Shown here one piece after another: positions 1 through 7,104 of a DNA stretch of 41,982 nucleotides. The stretch lies in NCBI RefSeq assembly GCF_009765875.1, contig NZ_LMUP01000006.1, forward strand, positions 323,407 through 365,388, in the 5' to 3' direction. The notes below the pieces were generated by a model that searched no databases, was not told where the DNA came from, and worked only from the letters and a program-made list of their open reading frames with translations. The DNA is from Pedobacter sp. L105 (lineage in GTDB: Bacteria > Bacteroidota > Bacteroidia > Sphingobacteriales > Sphingobacteriaceae). Each line of letters starts with the position of its first letter. Position 1 is the first letter of the stretch. The translations under genes and the position numbers were made by a program.

Positions 1-314
1 CTACTGAACTCAGAGATAAATTGGAACAAAATACAATGTATTTCAGGGAAAAAATGACTGCTGCTGGTTTCGATATCAAAGAAGGGATTCATCCTATTGT
101 ACCAGTGATGTTATATGATGCTAAGTTAGCCCAGGAATTTGCTGCAAAAATGCTTGATGAAGGAATTTACGTAATTGGATTTTACTATCCTGTAGTTCCA
201 CAGGGAAAGGCGCGCATTCGTGTGCAGCTGTCTGCAGCCCATGAGCAGCATCATCTTGACAAAGCTATTGCTGCATTTATAAAAGTTGGTAAAGAATTGA
301 AGGTTATTTCTTAA
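1..314 (+). CDS. kbl: Glycine C-acetyltransferase (2-amino-3-ketobutyrate CoA ligase), C-terminal part
   Basis: This is the 3' end of a gene that starts before the window; the reading frame is set by codons beginning at position 3. The visible ~104 residues match the C-terminal small domain of the alpha-oxoamine synthase family of PLP enzymes, with the HPIVPVMLYD and YPVVPQGKARIRVQLSA stretches typical of Kbl. Kbl joins 2-amino-3-oxobutyrate and CoA to give glycine and acetyl-CoA, the second step of threonine breakdown after threonine dehydrogenase. The PLP lysine lies outside the window. Other alpha-oxoamine synthases (KAS, serine palmitoyltransferase) share the fold, so the exact identity rests on the tail motifs. 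A terminator follows directly. Confidence 0.88.
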   Translation, partial: TELRDKLEQNTMYFREKMTAAGFDIKEGIHPIVPVMLYDAKLAQEFAAKMLDEGIYVIGFYYPVVPQGKARIRVQLSAAHEQHHLDKAIAAFIKVGKELKVIS

Positions 315-334
315 TTCTGAACGCTGGCTTGTCG

Positions 335-371
335 GAAACCGCCTTCACCTTAAAAAGGGGGCGGTTTCTTT
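335..371 (+). terminator. Rho-independent terminator after kbl
   Basis: A perfect 9-bp stem (335-343 with 360-368, arms GAAACCGCC/GGCGGTTTC) has a 16-nt loop and ends in a short T-rich stretch. It sits 20 bp after the kbl stop and separates kbl from pheS. Confidence 0.75.
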
Positions 372-397
372 GTGTAAAGATATTAATGAAATAGCTG

Positions 398-405
398 TAT
401 ATTTG
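398..405 (+). promoter_or_regulatory. Bacteroidota -7 promoter element of pheS
   Basis: TATATTTG matches the Bacteroidota TAnnTTTG -7 consensus exactly and ends 5 bp before the pheS ATG, implying a very short leader. A TTTG at 369-372 could be the -33 box, although the spacing is slightly long. Confidence 0.55.
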
Positions 406-410
406 GCATT

Positions 411-1448
411 ATGTTGCAAGATAAAATTACACAGTATACTACTGAAATAAATGACTTTTCTACAGAAAATGTAGAAGAACTGGAGCAGTTTAGAATAAAG
501 TTCCTGGGTACAAAAGGAATTATAAAAGATATTTTTGATGAATTTAAAGCAGTCTCTCCTGAGGAAAAGAAGACGCTTGGCAAGGTTTTAAATGAATTTA
601 AACAGCTTGCAGAAAATAAATATCAAACACTTAAAGAACAGGATAAAAGTGAACTGATCGGAAAAGATGCGGGTTTAGACCTCACACTTCCCGGATCAGG
701 CTTTGAAGTAGGTGCAAGGCATCCGCTGGCCCTGGTGAGAAGAGAAATTGTGGATATATTCAGTAAATTGGGATTTGTTGTAGCTGAAGGGCCGGAAATT
801 GAAGATGACTGGCATAACTTCTCTGCATTGAATTTCCCTGAAGAACATCCGGCAAGAGATATGCAGGATACCTTTTTTATCAAAAAAGGCGGTGAACATG
901 GCGATATTGCATTGAGAACCCACACATCCTCCGTGCAGGTAAGAATGATGGAAGCAGGAAAACCTCCTTTCAGGGCCTTAATGCCAGGGCGTGTTTACCG
1001 TAATGAAGCCATCTCGGCCAGGGCACATTGTTTCTTTCACCAGGTTGAAGGATTATATGTAGATGAAAATGTATCCTTTGCAGATCTAAAGCAAACATTA
1101 TTCTATTTTGTACAGGAGCTTTATGGAGAGGGTACTAAAGTGCGTTTTCGCCCCTCTTATTTCCCTTTTACAGAACCTTCTGCAGAAATGGATATTTCCT
1201 GCACCATTTGTAAGGGAGAGGGATGCCAGTTTTGCAAATTTAGCGGTTGGGTAGAAATTCTGGGCTGTGGAATGGTAGACCCTAATGTGCTGGAAAATTG
1301 TGGCATAGATAGTAAAAAATATAGCGGATTTGCTTTTGGGATGGGAATCGAAAGAATTGCTAACCTCAAGTTTGTGATCAAAGATCTGCGTTTGTTCTCG
1401 GAAAATGATGCGCGTTTTCTAAAGCAGTATAAAACATCATTAATTTAA
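411..1448 (+). CDS. pheS: Phenylalanine--tRNA ligase alpha subunit
   Basis: Charges tRNA-Phe with phenylalanine together with PheT (not in the window) as an (alpha-beta)2 enzyme in the cytoplasm. The 345-residue length is normal. An N-terminal coiled-coil arm (about 1-90) that grips tRNA is followed by a class II catalytic core: motif 2 lies around the GRVYRNEAISARAHCFFHQVEG segment, and motif 3 near the C-terminus is GFAFGMGIERIANLKF. The SYFPFTEPSAEMDISC segment and the Cys-rich CTICKGEGCQFCKFSGW insert are also typical of bacterial PheS. The ATG fits the family N-terminus. The next gene starts 1 bp after the stop, so they are probably co-transcribed. Confidence 0.97.
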   Translation: MLQDKITQYTTEINDFSTENVEELEQFRIKFLGTKGIIKDIFDEFKAVSPEEKKTLGKVLNEFKQLAENKYQTLKEQDKSELIGKDAGLDLTLPGSGFEVGARHPLALVRREIVDIFSKLGFVVAEGPEIEDDWHNFSALNFPEEHPARDMQDTFFIKKGGEHGDIALRTHTSSVQVRMMEAGKPPFRALMPGRVYRNEAISARAHCFFHQVEGLYVDENVSFADLKQTLFYFVQELYGEGTKVRFRPSYFPFTEPSAEMDISCTICKGEGCQFCKFSGWVEILGCGMVDPNVLENCGIDSKKYSGFAFGMGIERIANLKFVIKDLRLFSENDARFLKQYKTSLI

Positions 1449-1449
1449 T

Positions 1450-1863
1450 ATGGGTAAGGCAACATGGTTTGTGATGCTGGTAGTAATACTGGTAAGTTGT
1501 GGTAAGTCGAGTAATGTTGTGCCTGATGTTCCAGTAAATTTAACTTTGCCATTAACAGATCCAAGGCTGCTGAATTTAAACAGCCCCGGAGGTGCAGTTA
1601 CCATTAGTGGTTATGGAGTTGCCGGATTGATTATATACAGAACACTCACAGGAGGGTATGTAGCTTTTGATCGCTGCAGTACCGTAAATCCTGAAAAAAG
1701 ATGTGCAGTGGTTTTAGATCCTGGAGCCTTTACGGCTACAGATCCCTGTTCGGGAGGGAAATTCCTGCTGGAAGACGGAAGCCCGGCAAAGGCCCCTGCT
1801 ACGATTTCGTTAAAACAATACAGTGTGTTCCAGACCATAAACTCAATACAAATATCTAATTGA
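1450..1863 (+). CDS. Exported Rieske-like lipoprotein lacking the cluster ligands
   Basis: A 137-residue protein with a lipoprotein signal peptide: hydrophobic segment 6-16 and lipobox LVSC with Cys17, so it is probably anchored in a membrane. The rest is beta-rich and follows the order of a Rieske domain: a first segment GGYVAFDRCSTVNPEKRC (Cys76, Cys85) and a second, DPCSGGKFLLEDGSPAKAPA (Cys100), followed by LKQYSV. Genuine Rieske proteins have C-x-H and C-x-x-H; here the histidine positions are filled by other residues, so a [2Fe-2S] cluster cannot be bound in the usual way. Its stop shares a base with the TetR gene start (TGATG), which suggests translational coupling. The Rieske assignment is my reading of motif order. 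Function unknown. Confidence 0.72.
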   Translation: MGKATWFVMLVVILVSCGKSSNVVPDVPVNLTLPLTDPRLLNLNSPGGAVTISGYGVAGLIIYRTLTGGYVAFDRCSTVNPEKRCAVVLDPGAFTATDPCSGGKFLLEDGSPAKAPATISLKQYSVFQTINSIQISN

Positions 1864-2438
1864 TGGAACCAGAAAAGATTAAAGAGAGCATCATTAGGGC
1901 TGCAAAGGAGTTATTTCGAAAATATGGTTATCATAAGACCAGTGTAAATGAAATCGCTAAAAAAGCGAAGATTGCTAAGGCCACTATCTATAAATACTTC
2001 GAAAGCAAAGAACAGGTGTTGGATGCTATTTTAATGGATTATCTGGACCTGAACTTAAAAGAGATCCTGAAAAACAAAGCGCAGTTTACCGATGAAGAGG
2101 AGCACCTTAAAGCACTGGTAATGAAAACCTGCAGGCTTACTTTTACAGTTTGCAATGAATTTATAGGCTGGGATTTCGTCAGGGAAAATGCAAATTCACA
2201 GGAATTTTTGAAACACCTTTCAGACCAGCTTGAATCTTTACTGCTTTCGGCCTATTTAGGCCTGGATAGCTTTAAAAATAATCCTTCCAGAAGAGAAGGG
2301 CTGGCGTTTTTATTAAAGGCCAGCAAAAGTATTGTGTTTTCTTTTGCCTTTACCTCGGTTAGCGATTCTGATGTACGCAAGAATTTCGTAAGCTTTCAAA
2401 AAGAAATATTGCCCTTTCTGGTTAAAGCCGCATTGTAA
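1863..2438 (+). CDS. TetR/AcrR family transcriptional regulator
   Basis: A 191-residue one-component repressor. The N-terminal TetR helix-turn-helix spans roughly residues 8-55, with the diagnostic TSVNEIAKKAKIAKATIYKYF and SKEQVLDAI strings. The C-terminal two thirds is an all-helical ligand and dimer domain not assignable to a subfamily. I prefer the ATG at 1863 over the TTG one codon earlier because it gives the usual TGATG coupling with the lipoprotein gene. Lying third behind pheS and the lipoprotein, it has no obvious dedicated target gene nearby, and the ligand is unknown. Confidence 0.93.
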   Translation: MEPEKIKESIIRAAKELFRKYGYHKTSVNEIAKKAKIAKATIYKYFESKEQVLDAILMDYLDLNLKEILKNKAQFTDEEEHLKALVMKTCRLTFTVCNEFIGWDFVRENANSQEFLKHLSDQLESLLLSAYLGLDSFKNNPSRREGLAFLLKASKSIVFSFAFTSVSDSDVRKNFVSFQKEILPFLVKAAL

Positions 2439-2538
2439 ACTTCCTTTGAAATTTGTTCATTTTATGACGAATATCACAGTATACTAGTTTGGTTTCCGGT
2501 ATATAATCATCTATATTTACTTTGTAACATCGTTTATC

Positions 2539-2649
2539 ATGAGCAAAGAGATATTAGAGATTTCGATATCAGTAGAGGAGAAATTTGATGTAAGCTTTAA
2601 TCTTGTTGAAGGCATTTTTGGTTTAATCCTTAAAGTTTTTGGTAAGTAA
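2539..2649 (+). CDS. Possible 36-residue micro-ORF
   Basis: ATG at 2539 opens a 36-codon frame ending in TAA. The predicted peptide has an acidic N-terminal half and a hydrophobic C-terminal half (EGIFGLILKVFGK), a pattern seen in membrane-active small peptides. An imperfect -7 box (TTACTTTG) lies about 15 bp upstream. It sits in the ~400-bp gap between the TetR gene and rlmD. I recognise no family, and chance occurrence is quite possible. Confidence 0.25.
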   Translation: MSKEILEISISVEEKFDVSFNLVEGIFGLILKVFGK

Positions 2650-2652
2650 TTG

Positions 2653-2754
2653 TTAGTTGGCATATTTTTTCATTACAGGATATAGTTTATATCCTGGTAA
2701 GCCGGCATGAGGTCGCAGCTTTGATATGGCAAAAAAGTTGGCTCCAGCTTTCAT
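2653..2754 (-). CDS. Possible 33-residue micro-ORF or gene remnant
   Basis: The minus strand reads MKAGANFFAISKLRPHAGL... to a TAA at 2653-2655, 33 residues with balanced composition unlike random AT-rich intergenic translation. The frame is open a further eight codons upstream of the ATG before a stop. It could be a small protein or the tail of a decayed gene. A 9-bp inverted repeat at 2676-2696 lies inside it. Confidence 0.22.
   Translation of the reverse strand: MKAGANFFAISKLRPHAGLPGYKLYPVMKKYAN
2676..2696. repeat. Perfect 9-bp inverted repeat
   Basis: CAGGATATA and TATATCCTG are separated by GTT. There is no T-run on either side, so it is not a standard terminator. It could be an operator in the TetR-rlmD gap, or a by-product of the codons of the minus-strand micro-ORF. 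Confidence 0.45.
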
Positions 2755-2826
2755 GGCCTGTAAAAAACAATTATATTCTCATGAAATACCTGTCCTTAAA
2801 AACTAGGAACTGTTAAATACAAGCTT

Positions 2827-2834
2827 TAGCTTTG
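2827..2834 (+). promoter_or_regulatory. -7 promoter element of rlmD
   Basis: TAGCTTTG fits TAnnTTTG exactly and ends 7 bp before the rlmD ATG. If transcription begins 5-8 bp downstream, as usual for this element, the mRNA would be nearly leaderless. Confidence 0.55.
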
Positions 2835-2841
2835 CAGCAGA

Positions 2842-4257
2842 ATGAGTAGAAATAAAAAAGCGGGTACAGTTACTATCCTTCCTAACTTGAGTATTATTGA
2901 TATTGCTGAAGAAGGTAAAGGAGTGGCTAAAGCCGATGAGCTGGTTGTGTTTGTTGATAAAGCCGTTCCAGGTGATATCGTTGATGTCAAAATCGTAAAA
3001 AAGAAAAAGAATTTTGCTGAGGCTATTATTGAAACGCTTCATACTGCATCAGAATTAAGGACTGATCCTTTTTGTCAGCATTTTGGTGTTTGCGGAGGAT
3101 GTAAGTGGCAACATATGCAATATGATGCACAATTGCATTTTAAACAAAAAAATGTAGAGGCTGCATTGCAGCGATTGGCAAAAATTGATATTTCTTCTAT
3201 AGAACCCATTCTGGGCTCAGCTGAAAATAAATATTACCGTAATAAACTGGAATATACTTTTTCCAATAAGCGCTGGCTAAATTCGCAGGATATGGCCGAT
3301 CGCGATGATCTGGAAATGAATGCCCTGGGTTTTCATGTTCCATTGCGCTTTGATAAAATTCTGGATATACAACACTGTTATTTGCAGGCTGAGCCCTCCA
3401 ACACGCTTCGAAACCAGGTGCGGGATTACGCCCTTAGAACTGGCTTAAGTTTTTACGACCTTCGTAACCATGAAGGAAATCTGAGAAATTTAATTATTAG
3501 AACCTCCTCTACAGGAGAAGTAATGGTAGTTGTGGTTTTTGCCTATGTAGAACAGGAGCAGGTTGATGGGTTGATGGAATATCTAAAAGTGAATTTCCCT
3601 GAAATTACTTCACTGCTTTATATAATCAATCAGAAAAAGAACGATACTATATTTGATCAGGATGTGATTACCTATGCGGGAAGGGATCATATTTTTGAAG
3701 AAATGAACGGACTCAAATTTAAGGTTGGGGCAAAGTCATTTTATCAGACCAATTCATTGCAGGCACATGAACTGTATAAGATTACCAAAGACTTTGCAGG
3801 TTTTAAAGGAGATGAGCTGGTTTATGACCTGTATACAGGCGCTGGAACTATTGCCAATTTTATTGCAGGCAGCGTAAAACAGGTAATTGGTGTAGAATAT
3901 GTTCCCACAGCTATAGAAGATGCAAAATTTAATTCAGCATTGAATGGTATAGATAATACTGTTTTTTATGCAGGTGATATGAAAGACATACTCACTACAG
4001 AATTTATTGCTGAACATGGAAAGCCGGATGTGGTGATTACAGATCCACCAAGGGCTGGTATGCATACTGATGTTGTAGAACGTTTACTGGAGATGGAAGC
4101 AGATAAAATTGTGTATGTAAGCTGTAACGCAGCTACCCAGGCAAGAGATCTGGCCTTATTGAAGGAGAAATACCAGGTTAGCAGAATCAGGCCGGTGGAT
4201 ATGTTTCCGCATACACAACATGTAGAAAATGTTGTTTTATTAAATCTGATCAAATAA
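2842..4257 (+). CDS. rlmD: 23S rRNA (uracil-5-)-methyltransferase, RlmD family
   Basis: Methylates C5 of a uridine in 23S rRNA (U1939 for RlmD) using S-adenosylmethionine. The 471-residue protein begins with a TRAM RNA-binding domain (about 13-68). Next come the [4Fe-4S] cysteines C78, C84, C87 and C179. The SAM-binding core shows YDLYTGAGTIANF (328-340), then DPPRAGM (401-407), and the catalytic cysteine C428 in YVSCNAATQARD; the closing FPHTQHVENVV is typical. Family members modify different uridines (RlmD, RlmC, TrmA). TRAM plus the Fe-S ligands fits RlmD best, but Bacteroidota may carry several paralogues, so the exact target is uncertain. Confidence 0.9.
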   Translation: MSRNKKAGTVTILPNLSIIDIAEEGKGVAKADELVVFVDKAVPGDIVDVKIVKKKKNFAEAIIETLHTASELRTDPFCQHFGVCGGCKWQHMQYDAQLHFKQKNVEAALQRLAKIDISSIEPILGSAENKYYRNKLEYTFSNKRWLNSQDMADRDDLEMNALGFHVPLRFDKILDIQHCYLQAEPSNTLRNQVRDYALRTGLSFYDLRNHEGNLRNLIIRTSSTGEVMVVVVFAYVEQEQVDGLMEYLKVNFPEITSLLYIINQKKNDTIFDQDVITYAGRDHIFEEMNGLKFKVGAKSFYQTNSLQAHELYKITKDFAGFKGDELVYDLYTGAGTIANFIAGSVKQVIGVEYVPTAIEDAKFNSALNGIDNTVFYAGDMKDILTTEFIAEHGKPDVVITDPPRAGMHTDVVERLLEMEADKIVYVSCNAATQARDLALLKEKYQVSRIRPVDMFPHTQHVENVVLLNLIK

Positions 4258-4281
4258 TTATACCAATTAAGAAAAACAGAG

Positions 4282-4686
4282 ATGGATATAGAAGAATTAT
4301 TGCCACAACAGCCGGAGGGAGGAAAAGACGATAAAAAAGTTAGCCCGCTGGTGAGCCTGGAAAAAGATCTGGAATTATATAAAGAATCCATAAAAGAGAT
4401 CGCTATAGAGATCATTGCTGAAGGAATTTCCAAACATCCTATATTTGTTGCACATCAGCATGAAGTATCCATTGGAGAGATAATCCTGAATAAAGATGAA
4501 CTCAATACCAACTGGACTATTCAGGCTTCTATGGTAGAAGAATTTGTGGAGAAAGGCATCATTAAACCTGATTTACAGGAGTTGTTTTTGAGAGCTTATA
4601 AAAAGCCGGAAGAATTTATGTGCGTATTTGTAATCGTTCCTGAAGGGGCTAATTTTATTTACTATCCTTATCAAACAAGACGATAA
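4282..4686 (+). CDS. Conserved hypothetical protein (134 aa)
   Basis: No signal peptide or membrane segment. The acidic, lysine-rich N-terminus (about 1-35) looks disordered, followed by an amphipathic helix (EKDLELYKESIKEIAIEIIAEG) and a mixed alpha/beta region ending in VFVIVPEGANFIYYPYQTRR. It starts 25 bp after rlmD on the same strand and is followed by a strong terminator, so it is probably the last gene of an rlmD transcript. I do not recognise the family and make no functional claim. Confidence 0.75.
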   Translation: MDIEELLPQQPEGGKDDKKVSPLVSLEKDLELYKESIKEIAIEIIAEGISKHPIFVAHQHEVSIGEIILNKDELNTNWTIQASMVEEFVEKGIIKPDLQELFLRAYKKPEEFMCVFVIVPEGANFIYYPYQTRR

Positions 4687-4697
4687 GACCTAATGGA

Positions 4698-4735
4698 TAA
4701 CCCTACCCAATAACGATAGGTAGGGTTACTTTTTT
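4698..4735 (+). terminator. Rho-independent terminator of the rlmD transcript
   Basis: A perfect 10-bp stem, TAACCCTACC (4698-4707) with GGTAGGGTTA (4719-4728), has an 11-nt loop and a run of T at 4730-4735. It overlaps the end of the convergent GIN gene by a few bases. Confidence 0.85.
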
Positions 4736-5450
4736 AATCAATTTTCTTTACGTTTCCTTTTTTGGATCCGGATAAATCCTGCAAAGTGGCACTGCCTTTA
4801 TATCCAATGCTGCCACCACTACTGGTTATACCCTGCAGTTCTTTAGTTACATTGAGCTTAACCGCTGCACCAGAGCTGGCCGTTACATTGGCATAATCCG
4901 TAGTCAGGCCCAGGGTATTTACCAGGCTCCCTGAACTGGAATCCAGTTTTAACTTTTCAGCTTTCCCGCTAAATGTTGCTGAGGCACCACTGCTGGCCTG
5001 TAACTGCAATTCTCCGCATGTGATGTTAGCATCTATAATGGCTCCTGAAGATACAGCTGCGTCTAAATGTTCTGCTGTTAGTGTGTTTTCTGTTTTTAAC
5101 GAACTTCCACTGCTGGCAGTAATGTGGTTAAGGTTTTTATAAGTAATGTAAACCTTTGCAGTTCGGTTTCTCCAAACTTTTTTACTTCCAATATGGTTTA
5201 TCCATTTTATATCTACATTGGTTCCAATCTGTTCAACCGATACTTCATCTATCAGCTTGTCTGTCGCAAGGATCTTTGCCGATTCAGAATCTCCGTGTGT
5301 AATGATCAACTCTATCCCTGCATTAACTGAAACAGAAGTAAAGTCGTTTACAGCTACATTTCTGATCTCCTGGGCGTTGACTGAAGGAATAGTAAAACAC
5401 AGCGTGATCATAAGGAGCAAAGCTGTCTTAATTAGATTTAATGATTTCAT
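4734..5450 (-). CDS. GIN-domain (DUF2807) exported protein, copy 1
   Basis: A 238-residue secreted or surface protein. Residues 1-26 form a signal peptide (MKSLNLIKTALLLMITLCF, cleavage after a small-residue site near VNAQ). The body is a head-GIN domain: six SSG motifs 18-21 residues apart (ASSGSSLKTE, VSSGAIIDAN, ASSGASATFS, SSSGSLVNTL, ASSGAAVKLN, TSSGGSIGYK) mark turns of a predicted right-handed beta-helix. Members are called putative autotransporter adhesins, but no activity is established. It is one of three tandem paralogues sharing the MKSLNLIK-type N-terminus. Its upstream spacer holds a diverged copy of the promoter seen before the other two, overlapped by the terminator of copy 2. 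Confidence 0.9.
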   Translation of the reverse strand: MKSLNLIKTALLLMITLCFTIPSVNAQEIRNVAVNDFTSVSVNAGIELIITHGDSESAKILATDKLIDEVSVEQIGTNVDIKWINHIGSKKVWRNRTAKVYITYKNLNHITASSGSSLKTENTLTAEHLDAAVSSGAIIDANITCGELQLQASSGASATFSGKAEKLKLDSSSGSLVNTLGLTTDYANVTASSGAAVKLNVTKELQGITSSGGSIGYKGSATLQDLSGSKKGNVKKID

Positions 5451-5474
5451 GTGAATGGTTTTCGGATAATTGAT

Positions 5475-5504
5475 TTAAACGCAAAAATCCCTATTTCTGT
5501 ACAA
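5475..5504 (-). promoter_or_regulatory. Diverged ECF-like promoter of GIN copy 1
   Basis: Reading the minus strand, TTGTACAGAAA (5494-5504), an 11-nt spacer and GCGTTTAA (5475-5482) occupy the same spacing as the promoters of copies 2 and 3, and the same 28-bp offset to the ATG as copy 2. The TTGTA and GCGT cores are kept and the rest has drifted. It overlaps a terminator hairpin. Confidence 0.45.
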
Positions 5505-5515
5505 AATAGGGATTT
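5483..5515 (-). terminator. Terminator of GIN copy 2
   Basis: A perfect 12-bp inverted repeat, AAATCCCTATTT (5485-5496) with AAATAGGGATTT (5504-5515) around a 7-nt loop. On the minus strand it is followed by a short U-run (5483-5487), so it should end transcripts of the GIN gene at 5535-6251. Confidence 0.75.
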
Positions 5516-5534
5516 ATATAATAATAAAAGCTGT

Positions 5535-6251
5535 TTATTCACCGATTCTTTGCACGTCACCTGTTCTTCTTGAAGAATTATCCTTTAATGACGGATTGCC
5601 ACTATAACGGATTGTACCGCCGCTGCTTGTAGTTGTTTCCAGTGCTTTCGAAACGTGTACCTCTATATTTCCACCAGAGCTTGCAGTAGTTCTTGCATTT
5701 TCTGATGAAACTTTAAGGGCATTTACCGTACCACCAGAGCTGGACTCCAATACCATTTGACGGGCTATTCCTGTTAATGAAACAGATCCACCACTGCTAG
5801 CCTCTAATTCCAGTTCTCCACAGGCTATTTTAGCATCTATATTGGCACCGGAAGAAACACTCAGATCCAGATGGTTAGTTTTTACTGCATTTTCGGTTTT
5901 TAGAAAACTTCCGCTGCTCGCTGCAATCGCATTTAAGTTTTTATAAGTGATGTATACTTTTGCTTTTCTGTTGTTATGGTGTTTGCCAAATCCCCAATTA
6001 TCTTTCCAGCCCACATTAATGCGGTTTCCACTTTTTTCTACCACTACCTCATCAATTACATCGGCATTGGCTACAATTTTTGCAGATTCAGAGGCTGCCT
6101 GTAAAATATGCAGCTCAATTCCGGCACTTACAGAAATCTCAGAAAAATATTTTACACTTACATTTCTCGTTTCCTGTGCTTTTAGTGACATACTAAAGGT
6201 TACAGCAATCAGGAATAAATATATAAATTTGATAGGTTGAAATGATTTCAT
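5535..6251 (-). CDS. GIN-domain (DUF2807) exported protein, copy 2
   Basis: 238 residues, the same length and architecture as copy 1: signal peptide (FIYLFLIAVTFSMSLKAQ), then six SSG turns (ASSGSFLKTE, VSSGANIDAK, ASSGGSVSLT, SSSGGTVNAL, ASSGGNIEVH, TSSGGTIRYS) of a predicted beta-helix. The opening strand, ETRNVSVKYFSEISVSAGIEL, aligns closely with its neighbours. The tail is more basic (SSRRTGDVQRIGE). It is probably exported to the periplasm or surface, partner unknown. It has its own ECF-like promoter and its own terminator, so the three copies look like separate transcription units rather than one operon. Confidence 0.9.
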   Translation of the reverse strand: MKSFQPIKFIYLFLIAVTFSMSLKAQETRNVSVKYFSEISVSAGIELHILQAASESAKIVANADVIDEVVVEKSGNRINVGWKDNWGFGKHHNNRKAKVYITYKNLNAIAASSGSFLKTENAVKTNHLDLSVSSGANIDAKIACGELELEASSGGSVSLTGIARQMVLESSSGGTVNALKVSSENARTTASSGGNIEVHVSKALETTTSSGGTIRYSGNPSLKDNSSRRTGDVQRIGE

Positions 6252-6275
6252 AAACTTTTTCTTTAAAATTATAGG

Positions 6276-6305
6276 TAAGACGCTGACCCGGGAGAAATGT
6301 TACAA
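6276..6305 (-). promoter_or_regulatory. ECF-sigma-like promoter of GIN copy 2
   Basis: On the minus strand a -35-like TTGTAACATTT (6295-6305) and a -10-like GCGTCTTA (6276-6283) are separated by exactly 11 nt. AAC in the -35 and CGTC in the -10 are hallmarks of ECF sigma promoters. The ATG lies 28 bp beyond the CGTC box. Confidence 0.65.
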
Positions 6306-6332
6306 GTGTCAATCTGTTTGTTGCTGCCTTAA

Positions 6333-7046
6333 TTAAATTCTGCTCACATTAGATCTTTTTGGATCAGAATTGTCCTTCAACATTGGATCTCCTTTATAAC
6401 GTATACTGCTTCCGCTGCTGGTGTTGGTCTCCAACGACTTGCTAACGTTGACTTTAATGCTTGCACCAGAACTAGTGATCACTCTTCCATATTGTGCGGT
6501 TAAGCCTAGGGCATCTACAGAACTTCCTGAGCTCGCTTGTAAGGTGAGGTTCTTGATAGCACCGTTTAAATCGGCAGACGCACCGCTGCTGGTTCTCAAA
6601 TCAAAATCTTCGCAGGCTATTTGTCCATCTATGCTCGCACCAGAAGATACCTCAGCATTTAAACGGTCAGTCTTTAAGATATTTTCAGTTTTTATAGAAC
6701 TTCCGCTGCTGGCAGCGATATCATGTAATCTTTTATAAGTGATATATACTTTTACAGTAGTATTGTTAGTTCTGTTGTCTCTATGGAAATTTTCTCTCCA
6801 GCCAACTTTTACCCTATCTCCGGTCTTTTCTACTACTACTTCATTCACCAGGTCCTGGTCAGCTACAATTTTAGCAGATTCGGTTGTACCTTGTTTAATA
6901 ATTAGTTCTATTCCTGCGCTTACGGAAACTTCAGAAAAATTATTTACAGCTACATTTTTAGTGACCTGGGCTTTTAACGACAGGGCAGTAAAGCATAAGG
7001 TAACCAGGACAAGAAAAGCAGGCTTAATTAAATTCAATGATTTCAT
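6333..7046 (-). CDS. GIN-domain (DUF2807) exported protein, copy 3
   Basis: 237 residues from the ATG at 7046. I prefer this over a TTG nine codons upstream because it restores the MKSLNLIKPAFLVLVTL signal peptide shared with copy 1. The body has six SSG turns (ASSGSSIKTE, VSSGASIDGQ, TSSGASADLN, ASSGSSVDAL, TSSGASIKVN, TSSGSSIRYK). It is closest to copy 1 at the N-terminus and to copy 2 in the middle, as expected from tandem duplication. Its promoter copy is well preserved. Function unknown; the family suggests an exported beta-helical adhesin-like or envelope-stress protein. Confidence 0.9.
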   Translation of the reverse strand: MKSLNLIKPAFLVLVTLCFTALSLKAQVTKNVAVNNFSEVSVSAGIELIIKQGTTESAKIVADQDLVNEVVVEKTGDRVKVGWRENFHRDNRTNNTTVKVYITYKRLHDIAASSGSSIKTENILKTDRLNAEVSSGASIDGQIACEDFDLRTSSGASADLNGAIKNLTLQASSGSSVDALGLTAQYGRVITSSGASIKVNVSKSLETNTSSGSSIRYKGDPMLKDNSDPKRSNVSRI

Positions 7047-7074
7047 ATCAATATTTTCTTTAAGATTATACAAA

Positions 7075-7104
7075 TAAGACGCAGTAGCTAGTTAAACGTT
7101 GCAA
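7075..7104 (-). promoter_or_regulatory. ECF-sigma-like promoter of GIN copy 3
   Basis: On the minus strand TTGCAACGTTT (7094-7104), an 11-nt spacer and GCGTCTTA (7075-7082) match the promoter of copy 2 in both boxes and in spacing. The -35 box lies within a perfect 16-bp palindrome at 7094-7109. Confidence 0.65.

Noticed and set aside
3966..4433. 155-codon minus-strand frame across rlmD and the next gene
   Set aside because: Serine-rich shadow frame overlapping two well-supported genes; no protein-family features.
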